DNA from: Trifolium pratense
Taxonomy: Eukaryota; Streptophyta; Magnoliopsida; Fabales; Fabaceae
Assembly: GCF_020283565.1 (NCBI RefSeq)
Contig: NC_060060.1
Span: forward strand, 496,001 to 560,000
Length of the DNA stretch: 64,000 bases
Direction: 5' to 3'
Shown here: piece by piece, positions 38,965 through 50,264 of the stretch
Layout: each line of letters opens with the position of its first letter
Position numbering within the stretch: position 1 is the first letter of the stretch
Notes under the pieces: generated by a model
The model's database searches: none
What the model was told of the DNA's origin: nothing
Seen by the model: only the letters and a program-made list of their open reading frames with translations
Translations under genes and position numbers: made by a program

Positions 38965-40211
38965 TGATCTCTATAAAATAGTGACATTTTAAATTTAGTC
39001 TTTACTTAATTTTTATTAAATTTTTAATCCCTAAAAAATTATCATGCACTCAATTTTGATCTCTACTATTAAAAAACTTGAATTTTTGAATGATTAAAAG
39101 TATAGTATTTTGGGACCTTGGTGAGTCGCTGTGTGTTTTCTTTGGGATCATTTGTTTGTTTCTTGTGAGTTGGATTGTGAGTTTGTGGCTCCACATGGTA
39201 TTTTAAGGCTTTTTGATAGCATTTTGGGGTTGTGTGTGTTGGTAACAAAGTTAGGTTAGGATGTTTGTTATTGTGTGTTCTATCAGAAACTCCCGTAGTT
39301 AGTTAATTTTTTTGGAGGGTATCTTCTCAGCCGATTTTCTAGTAGATAAGTTGAAATTTTTCTCGTAGAAGTGCTATCTAGGTAAAAATTATGGTATTTC
39401 CTGCTCCTTTTTTTTGGTATTCAAATTTTTCGATTTTAAGCTCAAACAAAATTGCTCAATTTAACAATTTTGACATTCATCTTACAAACTATCGGACACT
39501 ACTTGACTCAAAAAATAATCTTATCGGTCGCTTTTTAATACACAAGCGGGTCAAGGCAATTTGTTTTCGTCAACAATTTGTTAGTTTTCATCACTTTCAT
39601 CAATAATAATTTGTAAAGGGTCATGTTAACTTGTGTCTTAAAGACATATGTTAAACTACCTAAAAAATAGAAATATAACATTTAATTATATAAAGAATTT
39701 AATGTTTTCAATAATTATTTTCCATATTTATCTTGTTAACATTGTTGATTATACTCCTACTTTTCAAGACAAATACATATTCCTGAAGGATTGTACTTTT
39801 TAGAATTCAATTTATTTATCTGAATTTCTCAGACCGTTGAATGGAAATAAAATGAATAAAATGTGGGTTACTATAGATAGACTTTTCTATGGTCTTTTTA
39901 ATTTAAAAGAAGTGCCATACATGACTTTGACATCATTGCTGGCCTATTTTTAGTTTTTATTTTTTATTTTTAAAGCAGACATTAGAATATCCAACCATTT
40001 TAACTATCGTGACACTAAAGCACCAAAAAAAATTACCCAAAATTACATGCATCACACCAATAATAATATTTGCCTATATTTGGTTTATGAAAAAAAATAT
40101 ATAGAGGAAGGAAAGTAAGCAAAAAGAGGATAAATGAATGGAAAATGAGAAAATTATTTTTTTGCTTGGTATCAAATGAAAAGAAAAGAGTGAAAAGAAA
40201 GAAAGAAGAAT
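38965..40211. other. Intergenic spacer
   Basis: AT-rich, no gene recognised. The open frame at 39391-39606 has no recognisable family. Confidence 0.4.
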
Positions 40212-40224
40212 AAGTATAAAATGA

Positions 40225-40771
40225 CTCTCTTGTGTGCCAACGAGAGTGAATCTGGTTACTCGACGGGTTTTATCTCTTACAGCTTACATGTGTGTTTTTG
40301 GATGTGGTGAGGCTGAGTCGGCCCATCACTTATTCATATCATGCGGTATTGTTGGTTCTCTTTGGGATTTAGTGCGTTCGTGGATTGACATTCTTTTGGT
40401 GGACTTCGCTTCTTTGCGTGATCACTTTATCCAGTTCACATCTTCAGTAGGTGGATCTCGAGCGTGTAGCTCATTTGGCTTGCTTGTGTTTGGGTTGTAT
40501 GGACGAAGAGAAATCATCGATTGTTCAAAGGCTCGGCATATATGCCCCATATTTTGTTGGACAAGATCAAGCTGTTTTCATTTAGGTGGTCGAAGTCGAC
40601 GAGTATTACGTCAACTTTAAACTACCATAGCTGGTGGTCTAGTCCTCTATTTTGTATATGTTTTTGATTGTTTGACTCTCTTGTAAACTTTTGTAGTCTA
40701 CCTCGGTACGTCTTGTGCTAGAGAGGCTGATTTAGTTAATATATCTCATTTTGGTTTGTTAAAAAAAAAAA
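40225..40771 (+). mobile_element. 5'-truncated LINE (ORF2 3' end) with poly-A and 13-bp target-site duplication
   Basis: The translation shows the zinc-binding RVT end of plant LINE ORF2 (CVFGCGEAESAHHLFISCGI, LWDLVRSWI). After one frameshift near 40480 comes the usual tail (RNHRLFKG...LDKIKLFSFRW...YHSWWSSPL). It ends in a poly-A tail (40761-40771) and is flanked by AAGTATAAAATGA at 40212-40224 and 40772-40784. It is therefore a well-defined 5'-truncated insertion made by target-primed reverse transcription. Confidence 0.88.
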
Positions 40772-40784
40772 AAGTATAAAATGA

Positions 40785-42074
40785 TCTAAATAACCCTAAG
40801 CAAAATTAAATTTGAAAAAGAAATAAAAAAAATGAGTTAGAATCAGTTAACATTTAATGTCAAAATAGGACTAGGTCATTTTTTTTTTCTTCCATATAAT
40901 ATGTTTTTTCAATTCTTCTCTACTATATTTTTCTTTGCTTCACCTAAAATTTGTAGGCTCTTCTAGTTCCTTCTAAATTTTTATTTGATGAATATATTTT
41001 TCTTCCGCAGCATCCCTTTTCATTCCCCTTTCTTTTTCATTTATTTACTCAATTTCTATTTTACATAGACTATGTAAATTTGTTGACTCTTTCAATTGCA
41101 AATTATTCTTCATTTGCATTATTGAATAGTATGCGATAACATCTTTATTTTCTTTAAAAAATTCTTAACAAATTGTGACGTGTTTTTTCTATGTCTTTTG
41201 CATTAAATATTTAATGGATTTTTGTACCGTAGTGGATTTGATTACTTGTTGTGGAAATTAATAGTGGAACAAATAATACGTGACAACTAAATTAAACATC
41301 AAAGTTTTCTAAAAAAAAAAATAAATTAAACATTAAACATTCAAAGTAAATATGAACTAGAACAAATTTAAAATTTATGGGAACGTATATTTTTATATTT
41401 CTTGAAATAAAATGATAAAAAAAAACATTTATGTGTTTGTTACAAGTTTATTAAATTTTATTCCCGTGTACTTATTTCTGAGAAAAAATCCCAATAAAAA
41501 ATGGTGGTAAAAAATTCTTCACAAATATGAGAATAAATTCGTGTATAATCATCAACTAATATATCTATTATAAAGGTTCCCGAGAATATTTAAATGTTAA
41601 CCAAACACTTTTTTTTTAAAATACCAAAGAAAAAAAATTTCATCCTTGTATTCTCGGAAAAGTTATTTCCAAGAATAAATTTAGTAAACTTGAGACAAAC
41701 ACCCCTTTGTGTAGATCAAACTACAAACAAATAATCAATTCAAAGAATAAAATAAAAAGAGCAGATGAACAAATACACCAAGATTGTTTACATAGTTTGG
41801 CCCAAATTAACCTCCATATGGGAGAGAGCAGCTCGTCAATCTACTATCAATGAGTCTTTTCACAGATGCAAAAGAGTTACAAAAATTTAGCTTCAAGAGA
41901 TAATTAATAACTCAAAAAAGTTACAAGAAATTTTCTTTCTCTCGACCCTCGAAGATAATTACTCACAAAAATAAGAGAGACAACTTAGATCCGTTCTCCA
42001 ATGAATCCTCGCTACCGAAAGTGTTAAAATGTGTTTATGAATCCTATAATCACTCACCAATCACCAAGATGCAC
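40785..42074. other. Intergenic spacer
   Basis: AT-rich without recognised gene or element. The MLO duplicated block begins near its right end. Confidence 0.4.
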
Positions 42075-42180
42075 ATTTTTGATTTAGTGAAAAATTTACA
42101 GAGACATGAGATGAGCTTTGAATTGAACCATGAGTTTTACATTATCATGTATCATTCTTTTTTATAAAACATTATCATGA

Positions 42181-42375
42181 GAGAAATACTTTTGTAGGCA
42201 CAACTACAAATCTTTTTTGTTTAGGCACACTCACATCATCTTAAAAAATTAAAAGATAAAAGAAATAATTAATATTAATTGATGTGACTATTTTATTTAA
42301 CTTTTATTTTTTCTCATTTATGTATGTGTGCCTAAATGTATTTTATTTGGGTTTGTGCCCATCTAAGAGTTCCTC
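42181..42375. mobile_element. MITE present only upstream of the first MLO copy
   Basis: The terminal inverted repeats, left 'gagaaatacttttgtaggca' and right 'tgcccatctaagagttcctc', bound an AT-rich interior. The equivalent place upstream of the second MLO (about 55036) goes straight from 'atgtatcattag' to 'tctcataagatggg', consistent with an empty site. Confidence 0.6.
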
Positions 42376-43198
42376 ATCATTAGTCGATTAGTCTCATAAG
42401 ATGGGAGTGAGATATTGTTATTTTAAAGAATCTCATAAAAATAGTCTCATAAGATGGGATTTTTTTTCTCTTACATCATGATTGTTTCATTTTCTGAGCA
42501 AACCTAGTCTTACATCACTTATTTATTTATTTATTTACACCCTATGAGGTTTTATCTCCTCATCATTGTGCACATGTAAGGAAAACATCCAACTTTCTAT
42601 GACAAATTTGGCAACATCTCATTTTTGTCTTTCTAGGAATTGGGTTTTTCATCAACCAGCTAGGGCAAATTTTGTTTGTTCATGGTTCTTGTAGTTGTAA
42701 TATAGCTATTTCCCTCCCATATATATATTCAACATTGGCTCTTGTTAGAACATCAACTAATAACAGAAGATATAAAAAATGAGTTTAAAGAAGGTCTGTC
42801 CAAATTAATTATCGTATGGACCTATTACTGGTATTTTCGCCATGTGTCTCACCTTGTAGCTCCGTTTTGAATAGTATTTACATGTCTGGAAAACTAATGA
42901 AATTATCCTTGTTGGCATTTCAATTTCATCGAATTTGGAGTTACGATGTGTTTGGTAGACGATGTTGAATTTGAAGGTCAGAAGCAGATTTCTGCAGCAT
43001 TAGTAATTGGACATGTCTGCACTAAATCGATAAATACTCTCCCTCTGTAACTCCAAATTTAGTGGTGCCTAATTCTATGAAAAGCTAACTCGATTATGGT
43101 CATTTTAGTACCAATTTGGTGAATTATTAATCAAAATTGAGTTTTGTGCGAAGCTTTGAAGTTGAGCCTCAGAGTAGATTTTGTGTAGAATTTGGGAA

Positions 43199-43221
43199 GG
43201 GGGGGGGGGGGGGGGGGGGGG
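43199..43221 (+). repeat. Homopolymer (G)23
   Basis: An uninterrupted run of 23 G about 555 bp upstream of the first MLO start codon, followed by repeated 'aaaataggggtaaaatt' phrases. It is not present at the matching position of the second copy. Confidence 0.9.
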
Positions 43222-43775
43222 CAAAATCCAAAAAATTATAAAATAGGGGGGGTAAAATTCAGGATTTTAAAATAGGGGTAAAATTACGAATTATAAAATA
43301 GGGGTAAAATTTCGATTTATTCAAAATATGGGGTAAAACTGCGTTTAAGCCTAAATTTTTTAGAGTTTGCCTTAGATATCTTGTTTAATAAATTAAATAA
43401 GTTTGCAACCAAACAATTATTCATAATTGTTGTATGGAAAATATGTGTCTCCCTAATCTTGTAATAATCTTAATAAGTTGATTGTTGACTTATTTTGTAG
43501 CTATCCACGCAAGCAAATGTGGAAGTTTGACCAACCATTTATATATGAATATGTCAAATTATAGTTAAGTCTTCCATTCTCTTCATATATACTACAAACC
43601 AATGCATAATAAACAAAAATCATACCCTTAATTCATTTTCTTTAATACTACAATTCTACAAAAGAATTTGCATAACCATAGTCCTTAATTTTCTATAGAT
43701 ATATAGCTACACAATCTTTTCAAGTTTCTCCTTCTACCTTCTTTTGATTGTTGCAACAATTCCAAAAGGAAAAAA

Positions 43776-46700
43776 ATGGCTTCAGAGAAAGTTAAAGAAC
43801 GAACTTTGGAAGAAACACCAACTTGGGCTGTTGCAGTTGTGTGTTTTGTGTTACTTGCTATTTCAATCTTAATTGAATATATTATTCATGCTTTTGGCAA
43901 GGTAAGCTAAGCATGGTTCATTCTATACAAAAAATGCTCAAATTAATATTAACAATCTATGAAGTACTAATACAAACACGAACATAACACATACACATCG
44001 ACACAGATAAAAATTTGAGAAATAGAAGTAAATGAATGAAATTATTTGTGTATGTGTCATGTTGTTGTTCATAATTTCATAATTATATTTTAAAAATCAA
44101 ACATGTCTTTGATCTGAAGTGTTCGTGTCATAGTTAATGGTCTTGTTCTAATTGCAGTGGTTCAAGAAGAGAAATAAAAATGCTCTTTATGAAGCATTAG
44201 AAAAAGTCAAAGGAGGTACTTAATTATAATTGTATAATCCTTGTTAATTTTTCCATTTCAATGTTTGGATTTTGGAGTATAATTAAAATAACTATTTGTT
44301 CTTTTTCAGAGCTTATGCTAATGGGATTCATATCATTGCTTCTAACTGTGTTCCAAGATCCTATTTCCAAAATTTGCATATCAAAAGAAATCGGAGACTC
44401 TTGGCATCCTTGTTCCCCTTCAAAGTTAAAGACAACGACAAAGACTATACCTAATAATGAAATCAATGATAGAAAACTGTTGGAATATTTTGATCCAACA
44501 CCGCGGCGAATTCTTGCAACAAAAGGAGAAGATAAATGTCATGATAAGGTACGATTGAAATCCTATAGTTTTGAACTAAAGTTGTTGTTAAGAAGTCTCA
44601 CATCGAGTTAAAACCAATATGAGAGTTACTCTAGCTGAATTGGTTGTTCTAACAGCAAAAGACACTAGACTCTCCAATGTGGCGCCTGGCCTATATTTTA
44701 GCCACCAACTTTGCAGTAGTCCTTCCACGAGTTAAAACCAATATGAGAGCTTTGTAAGGCCGGTAAGGATTGTCTCTACTTCATAAACACATATTCTGGT
44801 TATTTTGGTATCAGAACCTCCTCCACGATCCGCCGGTCCGCCTACTATCAGGTTTCTGATTGGGTCATCCACCATTTATATCCGCGCCCCAAGCCCAACG
44901 GTGCTGTGCACGAGGGGGTGTGTTAAGAAGTTTCACATCGGTTGCGATATGGTCTGAATATGTATTTATAAAGTAGAGGCAATCCTCACCTTACAAGTCA
45001 GTTTTGTAGGGTTGAAGTCACATAGCTAGGTTGTATTTAATTGTCTCCGCAATATCAATGATCACTATATGACCCCATAACTGTTACTCGATAACTAGGG
45101 TCTTAAATCAAGATGGTAGTCGCAGTTGCAGTAGTTGCGATTACAACTATTATGTGTTGTAGTGGAAGTTTGTGTGTTACTTTTGAATGAATTTTGGTAA
45201 TTTTGATGTAAGATTTTGCATTTTGTAGGGTAAAGTTGCTTTCATTTCTGCATATGGAATTCATGAACTCCATATATTCATTTTTGTGCTAGCAATATTT
45301 CATATACTACAATGTAATTAACACTAGCTTTTGGAAGAATAAAGGTAATTTCCATGCATTTCTTTTTCCAAATCTTCAAAAATATATTTATTCACTATAA
45401 AGTTTATTAATATATATTTACTATAAAGTATATTACGTACAAGACTCTTATTTGTTTGTTGTCTCTACCAAAATTAACTGTCTGCTTCAGATGAGGCGGT
45501 GGAAGACTTGGGAAGATGAGACAAGAACCGTTGAATATCAATTTTATAATGGTAACACTTCCAAATTTCTTAGCTCTTCATTAATTATTATTTTAATTAA
45601 GTTAATTAGAACGATTTTGTATCAACCACTAGCCAAAAAAATGTCAATGATGACATACTCTATGTTTATACTTTGAAAGCAATTAGGAAAAAATATATGT
45701 TATCATATAAAATCAAAATTGACTTGCGATTTATTTTTATTGGTCAAGTAGTTTAGTGGCTAAAAAATTCACCTTAAAGGTTAATAAGTGGAGCGTTCCG
45801 GGTTCGAACCCAAGCTCCTACACATATAGTGCAATATTCGTACCAACTGAGCTAAACTTATGAGACTTGCAATTCTATGTTATTATATGATTTAAATTTA
45901 ATTGGTATGTATTGTCAATTTAAAATATTTTTTCATCTATGCATGCATGTAGTTGATGCGAAGGAAAAAAAGAACAAAACAAATGAAAACAAAAACTGAA
46001 GTTGACTTTTGAGTTAAAAAGAAAAATAAGAACACAACACATGGGAAAAAAATAGTCATAGGCTCATAGCAAAGAAAATTAATTTGATGTAAACAGAAAA
46101 AGAAAGGAAGAGAAAATTCTAGAGAAAAAACTGAAAATTTTATCATTCCAAGTGACCAATAATTAGATAGTTCAATAGTGATTTATGCTGGACTTAGTCA
46201 AGAGAATCACGTCGATTCCCGTAACTGTGATCGGAAGAAGGCTGGAACTACTTGATGTTAGAACTAACCTTGAACCAGATTAAACAGTTCAATTAGCCGA
46301 AGGTGACAAAAAATAAAATAAAATAAATCATAGGCAAGTTGATGATGGAAAAAAAATGTGAGAAACTCTGCACATATTAATTTGATGACGAGGCTGCGTT
46401 GTCACAATTTCACGTGCTTAAATTTTGACTTGTATTAACTACTGATTAATAATAAGAACTAATTAAGAAAAATTAACTAATCCGTACAAGAAAAATTTTA
46501 AACACTAATTAAGAAAACAAAATATAATAATACAGTTATAAAATTTATATGTTATCTTTTCAAAATATGAAGAATGTTATTTTTAATATAAAATTTATTT
46601 TTTAAATTGTTTTAATTAATGTCCCAGTAATACTAATTAGCAAGACTCCTAAGATAAACTAAAGGTTTTAAAAATAAAGTTGGATTTGTATGTAATTCAG

Positions 46701-49700
46701 TTAACGTGTGATTTTAATATTCTAATATATTTTTATTATCAAAAAAATTAGTTTTTATTTTTAAAATTGAAATAATGACTTAATTGAAACTAGTTTCACT
46801 AAATATAACAAAAAATAAAGATGTAACTCGTGATTTTTACTTTTTTAAAATATTATGAATTATCGTTAGAATTTATGATAATTTTAAATATTGATCCATA
46901 GTGGACATCTTCTTAGCAATAACATATTTTACATTATACAAAATTTGTGTTTGTGTACATGCAGATCCAGAGAGGTTCAGGTTTGCAAGGGACACAACAT
47001 TTGGAAGAAGGCATATGAGCATGTGGACTCAGTCACCCATTTCATTATGGATTGTAAGGGAAAATTTGTTTATCACACAATATTAATTACAACATTAATT
47101 AAATGATGATTAACATAAACCCAGCAATTAGCTACAATCTTAATTCTCAAGTGGTTAATTAGTTATAGTTCTTATTAGTGACATGTATATATTTTGCTTT
47201 GATCAGGTTAGCTTCTTTAGACAGTTCATTGGATCTATTAGTAAAGTTGATTATTTGGCTCTACGTCATGGATTTATCATGGTAAGTTTCTTTCTTTACT
47301 AATAACTACATATATTAACTTTAATATTGAAATGTTTTTGTTAAAATTGTGTTGAGTCATCCACAAATCGTAGCTCAACTGAGAGGAATGTTGAAATTAT
47401 TAGGTTGAACGTAATAACTGGGTTCGAATACCGGTCCCTCCACTTTGTGTCTGACTCAACTTTATAAAATCGGCATTTAAGATGAACAATGTATCTCACT
47501 TACAAACTCATATTTTAGTTCATAACCAATCTAATATGAAACTCTTAACTTGTCCCTCTCACGTTCAGAATTGAACATCTAGAGCGTGACTCTAGAGTGA
47601 TCTAATATATAACGGGGCAGTTCAATGAATATTTAATAGGATTTGTAACTATTTTAAAATTTGAGTTCAACATAACTAAACTCTACGAACCGGCTTATAA
47701 AGTGAAGGATGACTTCCAATATATCTCATTTCATCTTTTGATGTGAGACTTTAACAATTTTTCTTAAAATATGATTAATTTATTAGACAACTATATTGGC
47801 TTTACCACAAAAACATAATTAAGCATTAATCATTAAAAATGTCTTCATGAGTCATCTTATATTTAAATTTCTACATTGGTTTTGACACATTTTTGTTGAT
47901 ATAAGACATATACCAAATTATAAGACTTTATATGTAATTTCAGGCACATCTTGCCCCAGGAAATGATGCACAATTTGATTTCCAAAAGTATATTAGTAGA
48001 TCACTTGAAGATGATTTTAAAGTTGTAGTTGGAATAAGGTGTGATTTATGATCTTATATATTATCTACTTCTTTAATTTTTTTCAATAACTTAATTATAA
48101 TCTAATAAAGTCTAAACTTAACAATTATTTGTAACTTGCAGTCCACTTATCTGGTTCTCCGCAGTGCTACTTCTGCTTACTAATACTCATGGTAAGCCAT
48201 ATTCATGTTTTATTGGTAAAATAAAAGTTTTATATATTCATGTGATTATTCATAGGTTCTAGAAGCTTGCTAGCTTTCCTCCTCTCTGCACTTTTTGGAA
48301 ATTTTGTTAGAATGCATTTTTAGTTTAGAAGACTAATTATAGTTTAATTTTTTTTTGTTCTATTTGACAGGATGGTATTCTTATTATTGGATTCCATTTG
48401 TCCCATTAATTGTAAGCATAAACCATTAATTGTCTACATTTCCTACTTGATTAAGGGTTGAAAATAGAGATTTTCTTTTGCCGTCCTACCTGCTTCTCGC
48501 GCGCTCTACGCGTTTTCATTTTTACCCGTTCGTTACTTAAATAACAAATGTTATAAAAATTAGAATTTTTTGAAAAATATCGAATTTGTAGGATACACGA
48601 GAAAATGGCTAGAATGTCAAAAGAAAATCTCTTGAAAATATGGTTCTAAATTACAGCATCAGTTGCATTTTGCTGCAATATAGGGCAGAGCCTGTTTATT
48701 TCAGCTTTAAAAAAAAATGGATTTTTAAAAAAAAAAAATCTAAAGCTATTTGCCGTTTGTTTATAATTATAAAAATCTATTTTTTTTAAGATTGTGATGG
48801 ATGATAATTGTCTAACTTTTTTAACAACAGCAATTTAAAACAATTGTCGAAATAACAAATAATAAGTTATATATTGTCAAATTTACAGATAATATTATTA
48901 GTAGGTGCAAAGCTACAAATGATCATATCAAAAATGGGACTAAGGATTCAAGATAGAGGGGAAGTAATCAAGGGTGCACCTTTGGTTGAGCCAGGAGATC
49001 ATCTTTTCTGGTTCAATCGTCCCAAACTTCTTCTCTTTCTGATTCATCTTGTTCTCTTTCAGGTAATTTCACCATGGTTACCAGTATCTTACAATACATG
49101 TCAGTTTATTTCGATTAAATTGAACTTAGTTGATGCTAATCTTGTATATATTTGAACATGAATCTCATCTTGAATCATGATTCATTATGATGAATCTAAA
49201 TTCACTCTAATGAATGATTACCTAAACTTAGGCTGTTTAGCGGATAGTTGATAAGTTAACTTACAGTGGATGAGCTTATAACTAATAGCTTATAAGTTAG
49301 CTTTTAGCTTATAGCGAATAAGTTAGCTGATTGAATTCGTAGTGTTTGGTAAAATTAGCGGTTTGACTAGCTTATAAGTATGAAATGGCATACAAAAGAT
49401 ATATTTAATTATTTCAAGTAAGATGGCAGGGGTATAATTGGAAGAAAAAATGATAAACTATAAGCTCATAAGCTTCTTAAAATAGCGTTTGAAAAATAAG
49501 TTATAAGCTAATAAAATAAGCTATAAGCTCTCTTTGAAAAACGTTTACCAAACAAGTATTTTTTGTCATATAAGCTATAAACTCAAAATCTGACCTTACC
49601 GAACAGAGTTTTAGTGTGTGGCCAACTTTTTTTTTTTTTGTCAACTTTGTATTATCAATCACTTTTCAAGCATGAGATCAGCTTATAAATTTGTTATTTC

Positions 49701-50172
49701 ACTAGTAATTACTTAAAAAGTACATATTTTTAATGGCTATCTTACAATTCATAATAAGATTTGATTCATATTTTTTAAAAAAAGTCATTTGAATCTCAAT
49801 TTGTTAACCATGATTTTCACTATTTTTTTTCATTGGATTATGGCATGAAAATAATTCTTGTTCAATGATAAAAAAAATTATGTTTGTTTCTATGATGCAG
49901 AATGCCTTTCAACTTGCATTTTTTTCTTGGAGTACAGTAAGTCTATCCATCTTTGATCAATTTTTCTGTTTTATTTTAGGAATCAAAATTAAAAATTCTA
50001 ACTTTTCCATAATTTTCTGTTACAGTATGAATTCTCTATAAACTCTTGCTTCCACGAAACAACTACAGATACTGTGATTAGACTCGCACTAGGGTAAGTT
50101 TCATTTCTGTTACAAAATTACACATGCACTATATAGACTCACACTAGGGTAAGTTTCATTTTCTGTTTTAAG

Positions 50173-50264
<92 letters not shown>

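Larger units (their letters stand above)
42075..43775 (+). promoter_or_regulatory. Upstream region of the first MLO gene (left arm of the duplicated block)
   Basis: It is collinear with 54615-56612 upstream of the second MLO ('ctttgaattgaacc', 'ctcataagatgggatttttt', 'ctcatcattgtgcacatgtaagga', 'ttggcaac', 'ttagatatctt.tttaataaa', 'ttgttgcaacaattccaaaag'). A 195-bp inverted-repeat MITE at 42181-42375 (GAGAAATACTTTTGTAGGCACAA ... GTGCCCATCTAAGAGTTCCTC) is present only here. A 23-G run lies at 43199-43221. Confidence 0.7.

Noticed and set aside
45229..45345. Alternative splicing as a rescue for the MLO exon 4 frameshift
   Set aside because: Using the GT at 45314 as a donor, or skipping exons 4 and 5 together, leaves the downstream frame out of phase, so neither restores the protein.
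45732..45863. A tRNA gene on the minus strand (A- and B-boxes present)
   Set aside because: No cloverleaf with acceptor stem can be drawn, and the A-rich tail with target duplications indicates a SINE.
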